From assembly GCF_010093535.1 (NCBI RefSeq), contig NW_022985197.1, positions 450,029 to 514,028 on the forward strand: DNA of 64,000 nt. Reading direction: 5' to 3'. The DNA comes from Lindgomyces ingoldianus (Eukaryota > Ascomycota > Dothideomycetes > Pleosporales > Lindgomycetaceae). Under the pieces are notes generated by a model. That model made no database searches. It was not told the DNA's origin and saw only the letters and a program-made list of their open reading frames with translations. The translations under genes were made by a program, and so were the position numbers. Shown in pieces: positions 44,751 through 57,399 of this stretch (position 1 is the stretch's first letter; each line of letters begins with the position of its first letter).

Positions 44751-46087
44751 ACAGGGGTTAGAAACTGCTAACCCCCAGGCCATACTCTATTTAGAGTAGC
44801 AATATGCATGGTGGTTTGTGCGTCCTCGGTTCTCTCCTTACGTCTGAGCTAGCTGAGATAATCTCTCGCTATACCAATGACAACACACTATCCAGAACCC
44901 AAGGATACCTTCAGTCCACTCGCTCCATAAACGAAATAAGTTAGAGTCCACAACTTCTTGCTTCACATTGAAATTGACATTAAATCCACCTCATTCACTT
45001 ATCCCCGACGGCAGTGCAATTAGACTTCAGGTCCCTGAAGCAGTGTGTATACTCTTTCACTCTCTACCCATCATCAATGTCGATTGTGTCCCCGCCTCGG
45101 TTCTCTCACCGCTGAGAGGGTGTGCTTGACCTGAATGCTATCTCCTTCGTACTTAGCGATAACAATTAGTGGGGCTGGGTGCCATCCGTGGAGGCCAGCA
45201 CCATTCCCATCGTAATCAACGGTAGGTATGAGTGTAGCAGAAATGGAATAAGCCGAATTAGCTAGAGGTTGTCAATCCAGGGACAAGCGAGCTAGGTGTT
45301 GTTGCTCTAGAATACTCGAAAGGGTGTCAGTTCAGTGACGAAGTCTGGTGGTTCGATTAAATGAAGGTAGGAACAGAAGCGAGTCGGCAAGGGTTACTTC
45401 GTAGAGCCCACAGCTCGACAAGACAGTGGTTAACGCCCCAGACCCTAGAAACCATGTTTAGACAGACTACAATTGTTAGTCCATGCAACCCCTTGTTAAG
45501 ATATTACCATAAGCGCATACCTGAGCGGCGGGCAGGGTATGGCGCCGATGTATTGGTCTGGGAAGGTTTTTCCTTCGGTACGCAGAGACAGAGTGCCAAT
45601 GCCCAGTACGGGGAGGGAGGACGACGACAGAAAGGTGCTCAAGGTCAATCAAGTAAATAGGAAGTGTGCCTTGATAGTGGGAGTACCCGGCGGCGTTGGT
45701 TTGGATCTTCGGATCAGGTGGGTTGCCATTACTGAGAAGCCAGCATTTAGAGAGAACGAGGCATTCGCAGAGAGACAAAGAGAGTGTGGTCGGAAACATG
45801 CAAAGAAGAGGCGATTGGCGGCATCTGCAGTCTTTGTCCAGCACCGATATCCCCCACCAAAGCCCTTGCTGTAGTCTGAATGTAGCGGGGTGAGGCCACG
45901 ATGAGGCCTCCGAATGGCATGTGGTATGGTGCCCCACAGCTGGACGAACCTTTTGGTCAAGGTTCATTTCCTTCTGCTGACCATGGATGTTAGTATCTCC
46001 ATTCTGCACGCGAAAGCAGAGTCAGCACAGTACACAACAAGTGAGCTAGCATAGGAAGGGGGATGGGTCAGCGTACTTGATAAAAAT
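44751..46087. other. Balanced-composition region without a recognised gene
   Basis: Open frames on both strands between 45361 and 46009 overlap in three or more frames, have no recognisable domain, and no pair of exons could be joined by plausible splice sites. It may contain promoter, UTR or relic sequence. Not called coding. Confidence 0.4.
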
Positions 46088-46166
46088 GATAAAAATAGGG
46101 AGTGGGAGCATGGACCCCTAGTAAGGGATAAAAATGGAAGTGGGGGGAATAGACCCCCCAGTAAGA
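46088..46166. repeat. Two-copy 39-bp tandem repeat
   Basis: GATAAAAATAGG...CTAGTAAGG (46088-46126) is repeated imperfectly as GATAAAAATGGA...CCAGTAAGA (46127-46166). Each unit contains a G run followed by a GACCCC run that can pair into a hairpin. Confidence 0.7.
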
Positions 46167-46736
46167 GTAAATAAAGAAATAAGAATGGTGGATAGATAGG
46201 GGTGGGCTCGTCCAGCGCAACAAAGAGGTTGGTGGCTGAGAGAAGAAGAACGGCAAGGGAGGAAGGGGGAGGCGGACACAAGTAGGCTGAAATGTTGGCA
46301 GAGCAAGAGCTGGTATGAATGACATAATAGCCCTAGAGAGAAGCCACTCAACCTGCTAGAGCGGTTCGGGGTGGGGCAAGGGGGCAAGCATTGTTAGAAT
46401 TCTGCCGTCTGGCCAATTGCAAGCGTAGTCTAGTTGAAACGTAGAGAAGGGCCTCCGGAATTGTTCGTCGGATTGGCTGTCTGTATTGGGGTGTTACGGC
46501 TCATGAAGTTTAAGGAGTGCCGGGCTGGGTGTAGCGAGACATAGAGTCCGAAAGGCCATGTTAGAGGCAGATAGAGGTCTGCAACCTGATTGCATGGAGA
46601 TGAGCCTTCGCAACTGGCTGGGGATGGAGATTTTTTCCTCGTCGGTGAAAGAGAGGCCCGCTTGCTACAGCACACGCTCGCGTTACACCATCACTAGCAC
46701 CCATCCACCATCTCCTCTCTACACTACCTTCCTGTC

Positions 46737-46835
46737 ATGCCCAAGAAAGCTCTCCCCTGGGACAACGATGAAGCTTTACAGGCCATGCAGGAACGCGTAC
46801 AGGTTGTCCTGACGCGTCAGAAAACCTGCGCATAG
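46737..46835 (+). CDS. Possible first exon or small ORF (32 codons)
   Basis: After a CT-rich leader (CATCTCCTCTCTACACTACC) an ATG in good context opens MPKKALPWDNDEALQAMQER. The composition and the charged helical sequence look coding, and a donor-like GT follows the CAG at 46802. No downstream exon could be fixed with confidence and no family is recognised. Confidence 0.2.
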   Translation: MPKKALPWDNDEALQAMQERVQVVLTRQKTCA

Positions 46836-48300
46836 CCTTCAGGAGCGCATCGCCCGGACCCTAAGTTCCTAGTGGTGACGGCATAAGTTTGTTTTCTTCT
46901 CGTTCCATACATACTCGTAATCGGCACCCCACTGACTTCCCTTTTTCGCGAGCTCCTTCAGCGGTGCGTGGAAACGTCCAACCTAGAGCGGCGGCTAGAG
47001 CTCTCAGTCCCTGTGAGCAATTCCTATCTGCTGTCAGCGTGCGGGACCACTTGCTCTGTCACCAACAACAGCAATACCATGCCATGTTGGTTTCCAGTCT
47101 ATAGGTACCGCCATGATGCTATATAGTCCGACTACCATGATACACCCTACTGTCTTGTTGGATAGTTAATATATGGCTGATTCTCTCGAAGGGGCTAGGA
47201 GAGGAGGTGGTTTGAACGAGACATCAAAGAAGGGCGGGCATAACGTAAACGCAGTCCACAATCGGTATATACGGATGTGTAACCTGCGTCAACCCCTAGG
47301 GCTCTTTCCGTCATCGAAACAAAAGCACCCCGCGCCTGGAGCCATTCGTAGTCAGGCCTTCCGATAGCCTCTTCATAACTCAGGTGCCCAGGGTAAACCC
47401 AAATCCATTGCCTGTAGCCCGAAGAGAGCGGCCACAACCTCAAAACGAGCGAACAGCATATCTTAACCTGCAGGGGTCGCGCTCCCAACAAAGCCGCTTT
47501 TTTGTAGAGCGCAGGCTGTGATTGACTCTAGTCGGAACAATGTCGATGTGGGGTAAATGTGGGGAGAGGTTGGTTGGATCGTCATATTTCCCTTTCTCTT
47601 TTGCATTTAGAGGCCAGGCAGCGATTTACTAATCAAGAGGGTACTAAATTGGCTCGCGGATATTAAAGAACGTTGAACAAATCTCCGGCATCTTAAGGAT
47701 ATTCAGAAGTTAGACTCTTTAATAGTTTCTTAACTTCTTGATTGCCTAAAGTAAAACTAAGTGGCCGCCTGGCTAGGCTCCAGCGCCCCCCGGGTAAGAC
47801 TAGTATCTGTAAGATAGCAAACCTCTATCTCTCTCACAACGGAGTCAACACAAGTCAGGCGGTGATGGACCCCAGATCAGAGGAATCATCCGGAAGGAGG
47901 ACCAAAAGGCGGGCGAATAGCCAATGGAGAACTGCTTAAGTAGATAGTAAAATGACGTAGTTGCTTATGCATAGTAGTAACCTAGAAGGGGATAGTGCCT
48001 TGTAGCTAGCCATGGTAATAGTCATTGAAAGAGATGTGCTGCTAAAATCCATGGGGCATCACCTCTCTTGTCCTGATATCCTACGATATCATCTAATATG
48101 CTCTTCTTTTCGAACTCTTCGCTTAAAATTCGAGAAGGCTGAAAGAATAGCCGCAATGTTGGGGAGAGGAAGAGCGGATATTCCTCTATCAAGCGGAATA
48201 ATCTAAGGAGTTTGGTCTTCCCACGAGTCGACTTCTCCATCAACTACTCTGCGGCTGGGTCATTAGGAACGATACTCGCGACATCTCTCCAGTATCATCA
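46836..48300. other. Region without a recognised gene
   Basis: A minus-strand open frame at 47195-47491 (98 codons, containing YPGHLSYEEAIGRPDYEWLQ) has protein-like composition but no start context, splice partners or recognised domain. Other frames are shorter and overlap antisense ones. Possibly a decayed gene. Confidence 0.35.
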
Positions 48301-48301
48301 A

Positions 48302-48960
48302 TAAATCTCTGACGTCATAGCTATTTACAACTGTGGGCTTTGTAGGTACGGGCTGCTAGAATTTCATCTCCTCGGTGGTTGTTTAGTTCCTCATACCGAA
48401 GCGGTTTCCTGAAAATGGATAGATCACTTTTGATGTAACTCTATTGACAGACTACGTCACTTCGTATCTCTGGCATCATAGTGGGCTATAGCTATGATGA
48501 TTGTATGCCTGGGTAGATTGAATTTCCATCTCCTCTTCGTCACTTCGCCCCTCACACCTAGACGACTACTAGATGATAGTACACCCGTCTTTTAATATAG
48601 CTCTTCCCAGGGCTTACGTTAGCCCTTACCTCTGGCGTCATAGTGGGTCACAACTCTGGGGTTTGTTGTACGGGTATATCGAATTCCATCTTGTCTTCGT
48701 CACTTGGTTCCTCATATACTACAGCAGCTTCCGGACGATGTATACATCCCACTTTTGATATATATATCTTCTGAGAACGGTAGAGATCATGAGAATTGGT
48801 GCCCATATGCTTACGTCGCCGTTTTAGGGGTAGCACAGCCGGTGACAGCAATGGGGTGTCTTTCTCGTGGGCAGATTGAATTCCATCTCGTCTTTATCGC
48901 TCGGTTCCTCACACCAAAGTGGCTCTGGAGGGTGGTACATCCCGCCTTAGATAATACTTG
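48302..48960. repeat. Degenerate tandem repeat, four units of about 160-195 bp
   Basis: Four diverged units recur, marked by GAATTCCATCTCGTCTTCGT-type blocks at about 48360, 48515, 48680 and 48875, each followed by TTCCTCACACC-type sequence and, 40-60 bp later, ACATCCCACTTTTGATAT-type sequence. On the minus strand the block encodes an acidic peptide (EEPSDEDKMEFD, EERSDKDEMEFN). Internal frames are interrupted. Confidence 0.72.
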
Positions 48961-49640
48961 ACTTTGGTTTTTGACCTTGATGTCTTAGACTCTTGATCGT
49001 CGTGCTTTGATCCCAGGCTAACATGGCAACTAGCACACAGCACTTAGCAGCTGTATTTAACACCCAATAGCTTCGGATAATGAATACATGAATGAGACAA
49101 ACTTTAGATCAGCTCCCGAAACGCTATTCCTTATTATGATCTTGTCGAAATTACCCCTGTTAGACGGATTTCTAACAGATAGTCTTCACGTCGGACCTTT
49201 CTACAGTACGTACTGCTCGTGAGCATCGAAGCCCCAGAAGATGAACCAGCTTATCTTTGGATGGCATCCATTATGCCCCTTGTCTTCATTCTTTCTCAGC
49301 TGGGCTGCTCGCCAGAAAGTTAATCGGTTCCTACAAGTTAGAATTACGGGCTTAGCAGGGGCGAGGTTCAACCAACACTTCCGCTCTGCATGTGTTCCAA
49401 CGTTTTTGAGGCAACGCTCAACCATTCATTTGTTATTACCTGGATCAAAGACCCAAGCCTCCCGTGTGAAGCTCTCCGTCTACCAGCCCTGACCAGGAAA
49501 ATGTGGATCCCACTACAAGTCAGACTACCCTCCGTATCATGAACGCCTTCCGCTTCAGATCCTGCAAATATAGATGCACGTCTATGGGAACCAGTCATTT
49601 CCATGTCGTCATAACGCCGTATCCGAAATAAGGTTGTGGC
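48961..49640. other. No recognised gene; downstream flank of ubc13
   Basis: Balanced composition, short overlapping frames only. The part nearest 49700 is likely the 3' UTR of ubc13 (minus strand). Confidence 0.4.
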
Positions 49641-49702
49641 ATATCAGGAATGCGAGACATATCTCAACATAACCCAGCTGTTGTGGGCCTGGGCGCTCAG
49701 CC

Positions 49703-50332
49703 CTACGGCTTCGCGTATTCCTTGGTCCACTGGCGAGCCGTTTCAATAGCTGCCTTCTCGTCCTCTTTCCAGTGTTGGGCGACGTCGTTCGCAAGCGGGT
49801 CGTCTGGGTTCGGGGCCCCCAAGAGAGCTTGAATGGACAAAAGGATGGTCCGGATCTGGAGGGCAGGAGACCAGTTGCCTAAGGTTGTTAGCGAAAACGC
49901 TCCAGCAAACACTCAGGCGGTATTTGTACTCTTCAACACGTCCAAGCAGATACGGCCCAGCCTGTCAATATTTGGGTGGTAGATCTTGGTGAGGAAGCGG
50001 ATCTTCGGTGGAGTCATGGGATAATCGTCCGGCAGGAAAAGCTCGAGCTTAAAGATGCCACCTGTTACGCGCAGAGTGATTAGCACCTGACGGCCGCTGT
50101 ATCGGGACGGCTTGAATTACGAACCTTCGTATGGAGACTGGGAGGGACCGTGGATGACAACGTCGAAGTAGCGAAGGTTGTCCTCATGAGGAACGGCACT
50201 AATACCCTGCACTCTTTATCCACGCTGTGATCAGCTTCACCTGCTCACAAATGTCACGAGGCTAGAGGGAGGGACTTACGGCTCAGCCATCAGACGCTCG
50301 GTCTCCTTGATGATTCTTTTCGGGAGTGCCAT
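49703..50332 (-). CDS. ubc13: Ubiquitin-conjugating enzyme E2 Ubc13
   Basis: Four exons on the minus strand: 50280-50332, 50125-50213, 49930-50061 and 49703-49878, giving 149 residues, close to the usual 150-153. Introns are 66, 63 and 51 nt with GT donors (GTAAGT, GTTCGT, GTACAA) and AG acceptors. The protein is [14 protein letters not shown]..., with HPN at 76-78, active-site Cys86 in GRICLDVL and the Ubc13-type stretch [11 protein letters not shown] around 113-120. Ubc13 pairs with the E2 variant Mms2 to build Lys63-linked ubiquitin chains, acting in PCNA polyubiquitination (error-free post-replication repair) and in endosomal sorting. The acceptor of intron 1 (AAAG before AGTGCAG) is inferred from the [15 protein letters not shown] pattern; the neighbouring CAG acceptor breaks the frame. 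Confidence 0.95.
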
Positions 50333-51344
50333 CTTGCACACCGCAGCTGTTGTAGACTAGGTGGTATCGAGAAAATGATATCGAAACTGCTGGGGGTTCT
50401 CCAGGGAACCCAGAAGCAAAGGTCTAAGGCTTGGGACAAGTGTGGGGGTGGCTGTTGTCTTGTGCTCGTGAGAGTCGGGAGAAGGGAAGGTGGTAGAGGA
50501 GAGATTACAGGAGAGACTCTTGCTCTTGCTCACGAGAAGCACGAGAGGCAACGGTCCAGGCTGGATATGGACGCAGACGACAAGGCACTGACTAAAGAGT
50601 GTTGCTGGCGGCCTGGCGTCACGCAGGGTAGGGTGGTTGATTGGTAGGGAATCTTGGGAGGGCAGCACAACAGCTGCCGACCCCTCTGCTCCGCCCCGCC
50701 CGTGTCCCCGAGGATTCCGCCAGCCGTCGACATCGCTCCAAGACATCGCTCCACGACATCGACGACAAGACGGCCTCCTTCCGTGGAATTTAAAGCTATC
50801 TAACCTTTGCTTGCCGTCGGCGCAGCAGTACCAGGAGTATGAGTTGGTGACCTGGGCGTGCTTTGCATCTGTTGTCCAAGAAATGCTGCAGCAAGCCGAG
50901 TTTATCAATCCATCAATGTCTTTCAGCTGTTGAGGACGCCCTTTTGCTGTTGACTGAGGTGCTACCGCGCGTTCCATTGCCCCTGGGTGTTTTTCGCGCT
51001 CCTGTACTCTCCTACTGTCGTCCCGGAGGGAGTTTGAAGCCCACAGAAGCGGCGAACGACAGCCTTGGCGCGTCTTGCACGATACCCGAATCAACTGCCT
51101 CATCCATCCACCTTCCTCTCCTTCTTCCATTAACCACGTCCTCCACACCACCCTTGGCAGGCAGCACACCATAGCTGCTCCGTCTTAGTGTATACGACGG
51201 AAAGTGCCAGATTCGAGGCGCGACAAAGAAGGGCTCTTTTTGACCCTTTCCGTAAATCGCAGGAAGCGACCTATCACGTTCATCCTCCAGTGTTCATTGA
51301 CCTGGAAGGCGCCATGATGCAGTAACGTGGTGCATTAAGTCAAC
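50333..51344. promoter_or_regulatory. Divergent promoter region between ubc13 and the Mtc5-like gene
   Basis: About 1 kb between the two start codons. Overlapping open frames on both strands here (up to 271 codons, minus) have low-complexity composition and no domain, so they are not called. CT-rich stretches near 51100-51125 are typical of fungal promoters. No specific factor site is claimed. Confidence 0.55.
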
Positions 51345-54300
51345 ATGACTTCTAGTGGGGATCGGCGAGTAGGCCCATCGTCCGCCTTTGAGAGTACCAC
51401 GTTTGAGAGGGATGTTGATATCGATTTGAACGAAGATATCGGTGCAGCGTCCATCTCTCCAAGCGGACGTGACGTAGTCTTAGCTAGGTAAGCTTCCTTT
51501 TCCCCTCACAATCTAATGGCTTCATTGACGCCTCGCAGCCGGAATGGCCTCCAAATAATAGATCTCGACAACCCATATTCTCCACCGCGACATATTGTCA
51601 ATCGGACCAGCTGGGATGTTGCAGATGTCCAATGGAGTCCCTTTGCTTCCAGGGCCGATTGGATTGCTTCTACTTGCAACCAGAAAGCACTAATATATAA
51701 CCTCGGCATGAGTGTTACAGCTTCCAAAGCTCCTATCGAACATACTCTTCACGCGCACACACGTGCAATTACCGATATCAACTTCTCGGCTCACCATCCG
51801 GATCTACTAGCGACTTGTGCTGTTGACAGCTTCGTCTACACCTGGGATCTCCGAACCGATCGCAAAGTTGCAAGTTCCTTTTCTCAATTTCGATCTCAGG
51901 GCCCGATCACAAGCTTTGCGGACTTTAACGCAGGCGCTACCCAGGTCAAATGGAATCGGAAGGACGACAACATCATCGCCTCATCACATGACCGCTTCTT
52001 ACGGATTTGGGACAGGCGGCATGGTGCGAAGCCGGTCATAACCATCGATGCCCACCTTACAAAGATATATGGAATCGATTGGCACCGGTCGGACGCAACC
52101 AAGATTCTTACGTGCTCCTTAGACAAAACCATCCGGCTCTGGGACCTTTCCGTTGTCAACTCGGACGCTACCCTCAACTACCCCTGTCGTGCAATACACA
52201 CCGACTATCCGGTTTGGCGTGCGCGGCATACTCCATTCCCAAACGGTATCCTCGCGATGCCCCAGCGTGGAAGCGCCGCTCTTCATCTATATACCCATGC
52301 GGCAGGCGGTCCCGCAAACGTCCCAGTAACTACCCCGCCGGTACATCTATTCAAAGCTCATGACGACGATGCCCGTGTACAGGAGTTCTTGTGGCGGTCA
52401 CGCGGAACACTGGACGATGGCATCGACAATCGCGAATTCCAGCTAGTTTCATGGGGCTCTGATCAACACCTTCATCTCCACAAAATCTCTCCGGATTTGC
52501 TATCCAATCTTGTAGGCTTCAGGAAAGGGGACAAATTGAAGGAGGGGCCTGCCATGACTCGAGTCGGCGCTCCATACGTTACCTACCGCGATGATCCTCC
52601 GATTACGCCACTGGCGCCGCGGCCAGATGTTACTGGCGATCGGCCTCAACCCCGAGGCGGTTTGAGCTCGCTCTTACGGAATGTTAGTCTAGCAGGCCGC
52701 ATCACGACCTCATCCTTTCAGAATGGAGAGCGTTCTACCATGACTGCAGGGCGGGTGGGTCGGGATGGCACCTGTCGTGTCAAGACCCACATCCAATGGA
52801 TGGATGGGGTCAAGGTCGGCGAACGGCAAGCGGATGCCAATGGCAACGCTTACGCAGCCCCTACCCTCCCACACGACCAGCACTCATGGACGGTTCGTAA
52901 CGATCTCGCTACTGAGATCTCAAACGTTGGCAATCGGTACAGCAAAGTGACATTTGAAGATGTGGACATTGCTCGTCGCCGGATTACTGTGGCTTTCTAC
53001 GGTCCTTGGGGAGAAGAGGAGACTACCGAAGAGAAGAAAGGCGAAAGGAAATTGGTCTATCTTCGGTTCATCATCAAGTTTCCGGACGCGTACCCCGGAA
53101 TCGTAGAGCTTCCCGACGAGAATGGTGACTGTATCCAACAACCTCTCCCGATCGATATAGAATTCGAAAAGACTATCGCAGCTATCAGTGGGGACACAGC
53201 GAGGCATCTGAGGGAGGACATGCAATCGATCGCATATCACTACGCAATGCAGGGTCGTGAATCTCTCGAGGCTGTGATCTGTTTTGGCCTGGGCGAACGT
53301 AGTCTTGAGGAGAGTATGACTATACCCCAAGAGCCTGGAGATCCTAAAGGTCCTAGCATACCGAATCTAGAGGAAGTGGTGGAAGCGGAGAGCTCCAGTG
53401 AGGACGACGATGATGAGGGTATCGATCATGAAAATATGAACTCCTCTTTAACAAATACTAATATTCCTGTACCTGTTCAGTCTTCTATTCGTTTCGCAAC
53501 ATCCGGCTCTCTAGTAGTGGTCCGGCTCCCGTATACGAACGGACACTTGTCACAAACCGCACCGATTCGGTTAACAAACCTTCCGCGCCGAGCACTGACG
53601 AGGAATGAGATCTTCGAATCTTTCGGCCGGTTTACAACTTCCCACGGTAATCATGGCCATGATTCTGAAGATGATTCCGATTCTGCCGTTGGTTCTCTAG
53701 GATCCTGGGAATCTTCTTCTTCGCCTTCTTCATCCTCTGGCTCGGATAATGAAGCAGGCGCACCTCTTGGGAGGTTCCAACCCCCCATGGCTTGGCAAAA
53801 GGCCACCCTACGGTTTCAAACGAGGGCTTCTGTACCATCGTCTGGGAGCGCTGCGAAGCCAATCCAATCGACCGGGAAGTCAGTGGTGTCAATCCTGAGT
53901 TCTGCGGTGGAGGAGTTTGTCCCTAGCAAACGATGTCTTGCTGAAGAATATGAAGTATTTGGCGATGGGCCTAGTGTTTGCGTTCATAATGCGGCAGTCG
54001 CGAGGAGGCATGGCTTTGAAGATTTGGCAGATGTCTGGGAGCTTTGCAGACTCATACTGAATAATGAAGTCCCCTTGGAAATTCTCCCGCAACAACATAG
54101 ACGGGAACAGGTGTTAGTATTGGCCAGACGAGCACTGGTAAGAATTAAGCGTAAGGACAGTGGCCTGGACCTCCAATTCGATGAGGCAGATACCGTCACG
54201 AACCCCAAGTTAAAAGGGAGAATTAAATGGGGGCATCACTCAGTTGTTTCCTGGCTTATCCCTGCGATCTTCGATCATTTCGAGCGAACGGCTGACATTC

Positions 54301-56300
54301 AAATGCTAGCGATGCTGTCGTGCATTTTCTCAGAGCCGGCGGCCCGTGAAGGAGTCACCAGCGCAATGGCCAAGATGCGGCAGTCGAGTCTACCCATGTC
54401 GATGGAGGCCCCGGCGTTTTCACTGGACTATTTTTCTTCGGCGGACGCAGCGTGGAGCTTGTTTAAACCAACGCTCTCCTTTCCATCGACGCCTGTGTAT
54501 TCACGGTATGCGACACCAGTGAATGAATTCGGTTGGCACCGGCTCACAAAGAACCTCGACACGTATGGATCACATGGTTCCTCGAATGGTCCCTGGGGTA
54601 TTGATGTCCTTTTCCCATCTGAGCCCGTAACACCGTACTCAACGGGCGACACTCCGCCAAATCTTTCACGGGTGCCCATGCTGCGGTCCATCCCGAGCCA
54701 CACACCCTACTCGACGTCGCCGGAGCAACCGCAAATAGTGAAGAAATCCACGTCCACGAACTTCGCTAGTGCATTTGCTTCGTTGTCACGGCCGTTCCAA
54801 AATGCGGTTCCATCATCGCCTCCAGTGAAGAGTCGAAACGAAGGTGATTTATCGACGTCAGCGCCAACCAGCGGAGTCACTTGGGGCACAACAACGTTCT
54901 ATAGTAGCGGCAGCAACGAGCAGCGGAATTCCGGGCCTTCACGTACGACGAAACACGGAAAACGTGCCAGCTTCGGTCAAGCGGATCAGGTCAATGTCGA
55001 CTATTACTCTGACTCTGACTCAGAGTACAACGATGTTAGACCTACCCATGACAGCGCATCAGAGTATACAGCACCCCTCACACTACGGGATGAAGAGGAC
55101 GATGGTATGAGCATCAAAGTATCTCTCAAGAACCAAGACAAATTCGACGATGAAGCGTGCGTGAGCGCCCCTCTCCTCGATCTAACCAAAGGATGGTTAT
55201 ATCGCGCGTGGCGAGATCAATACGCCGAAATGCTCAGTTGCTGGGGCATCATCACCAAACGAGCCGAAGTCCTCAAATTCAACGGATTGATATCATACTT
55301 CCCACCGGATTCCGGCTGTTCCTCGAAAGCCGGATCCATGCACCTTGCATTGAAAGGCGCGGAAGGAGATCACCACTCTGGCCAAAATTCGGCGCCAATG
55401 TCCCGGAGTTCTACGCTTGCACCGCCACATGGGAATTCGCAGTTCGGTCGTTCGCAGCCTGCATCTCCAAGGAGTTTTTGGTTTAATCCAGAAGCTGTTG
55501 AATTCCAGCCTAAGATGAGTATGCAGTCACCGAACCTGGGAAATGAACCGGATATGCCGATTCCGCCAGATGTGTTTCTTGGCTCGGAACAATACCTGCG
55601 TCTCTCGATCCCCGAGCCCGTGGACAAGGATAGCGGGGAGGCTAGCGGGTTTCCCACATTAAGCTTCGATGGGGCGGCGGAGAGTAAACTTAAACCACAG
55701 CAATTTCAGCAGCAGCAGCAACAACAGCAACAACAACAACAACAACAACCAAGCTTCAACCGCTCAATCTCAAACATCTCCCGCGTCGGTGCAGCGAGTC
55801 GGGAGAAGAACAACAGCAACAAGAAAACTGTCGTCTATTCCTGCAGTATATGCTGGATCCGCGTCTCCGGCCGCTTCTACCTCTGTCCCGGATGCGGCCA
55901 CATTGCGCATTTCGAATGCCTTCCACCTCTCAAATCCATCTCCCGCGCCAACTCCTCCTTCGACTGGGGCATCGATGACACTGTTAGTGATAGTGAGTGT
56001 GTTGTCGGCTGTGGCTGTGGCTGCGGGCTTGACGATGGCGGCGATGACGATGGTGATAGGAGTGCGGAAGGAGAGGGGGAGTATAGAGGAGGGTGGAGTG
56101 AGCGTGGGGGATGGATGCCTGTGTTCGAGGATCCGATGAGTAGGAGGCAGAGTGCGGTGCCTGTGGAGAATGAGAGAAAGGAACTGTATGGGTATGAAGG
56201 GGGTTATGGGGATGGGATAGGGGTGTGGAGGGACGATGTTGGAGTTAAAATTGGGGAGAAGGGGAAGAGGAGGCGGAGGTTTGAGGAGGGGATTACTTAG
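51345..56300 (+). CDS. mtc5: WDR59/Mtc5-like SEACAT subunit (WD40-RWD-RING)
   Basis: Two exons: 51345-51487 and 51539-56300 with a 51-nt intron (GTAAGC...GCAG), giving 1634 residues. Exon 1 adds MTSSGDRRVG...VVLA before SRNGLQIIDLDNPY, the typical start of this family, so the internal ATG at 51516 is rejected. Domains: WD40 repeats about 45-370 (VYTWDLRTD, FLRIWDRR, TIRLWDL), an RWD domain about 500-640 (YLRFIIKFPDAYPG), long low-complexity acidic/serine-rich linkers, a polyglutamine tract near 1437-1452, and a C-terminal zinc/RING module about 1483-1546 (C-S-I-C, C-P-G-C-G-H-x-x-H-x-x-C, then GCGCGCG). In yeast and animals this protein belongs to SEACAT/GATOR2 at the vacuole or lysosome, which relieves SEACIT/GATOR1 inhibition of TORC1. 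The last ~90 residues are Gly/Asp/Arg-rich and unusual. Confidence 0.9.
55706..55749 (+). repeat. CAG/CAA trinucleotide tract (polyglutamine) in the Mtc5-like gene
   Basis: About 14 consecutive Gln codons, CAG-rich at the start and CAA-only at the end. Confidence 0.9.
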
Positions 56301-57399
56301 AGGGGACGGACATGATTATTATTTTAGGGTGGGGGTGATTTAGGAGGGGGATATTTAATATTTGGAAGGATATAGGCTTCTATTATTTGAGGTTACGGGA
56401 TGGTTATTTAGGAGCGGAGATATTGGTTAATAGGTTAATATTCGAGCTCACGGTATTTTTCTTTAATGGGGGAGGAGGGATATGATTTTTATGGAGTTTG
56501 AGGATAGGGAGAAGGACGTATGGGAGATCCTAATACCATGTATTCAACAACTGTGTAAGTTTGTACGATATATAATGCTTCTGTAGATACAGTACCTTCG
56601 CAGCGCTATCTTTTGTAATACATATCTTCACTTATGGGACCAACTTGCTTTCATGTTGACGTCGGATTCCTGAAAGTCCACACATCCTCAATACGAACGT
56701 CTTTTAACATATTACCCGGCGTATCCCTCCCCCGGATACAAGGCCTCCCAAAGAGGGCCGCTTCCTAACCCTTAATACGGCTTTCTATGCATACCGATTC
56801 ACATCAAGGCTGAAGTGCGCTGGGACGACAAGGCTGAATTCTGAGACTAGTCATCGGAACTAAAGATTGTAGTGCAAATAGGTGGGCAAGGGGTTCATCA
56901 ATTAGTTTGAATACTCATTGGCTCTAGAAATTGCGGTTCACAGAATATTAGGGACAGTCCTCATGTTTCTGCTCAAATACAACCTAAATCTTCCTTGTCT
57001 ATGAGATCTCGAAGCTAGAGATTCGAAGGCATGTCGAGTCCGGTCGTAGGGATTAGAAATTGCAGTACACTTCGGATATCTATGCTAAACTCTCGATCAT
57101 CCCAATCTTGGAAACTGGGGCGCTGCCAGGCGCCACCGAGGAACAAATATTTCATGGCGTCTATGCATATCCAGAAAAATTTGACTACTTCAGTGAACGA
57201 TACTCCCATCTCTATATAATATCTTTCTAGACCATGGAACGTAAATTATCTTGTGTGGGGGCGGCATGGTTAGTAGTTTCCCGAAAATGGCATCCTTGTA
57301 ACTGTTGCAGCCTATATATTCTGAGCTCCCGCCTTCGCTTGCACTTGCCAACGGATTTAACCTACGCACGATCCCATTTCTCCTCTATCGTTCTCCCAA
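56301..57399. promoter_or_regulatory. Intergenic region: Mtc5-like 3' flank and hydrolase promoter
   Basis: No coding evidence. A TATA-like TATATA lies at 57313-57318, 82-87 bp before the hydrolase start, and pyrimidine-rich sequence (CATTTCTCCTCTATCG) precedes the ATG. Confidence 0.5.

Noticed and set aside
45476..46009. 177-codon minus-strand frame
   Set aside because: Overlaps similarly long frames on both strands, has no recognisable domain and no splice context.
50357..51172. 271-codon minus-strand frame between ubc13 and the Mtc5-like gene
   Set aside because: Low-complexity composition, overlapping frames on the other strand, no domain, and location in a divergent promoter.
55669..56139. 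156-codon frame overlapping the Mtc5-like gene
   Set aside because: Alternate-frame shadow through the CAG/CAA tract; the zinc-binding cysteines lie in the long frame.
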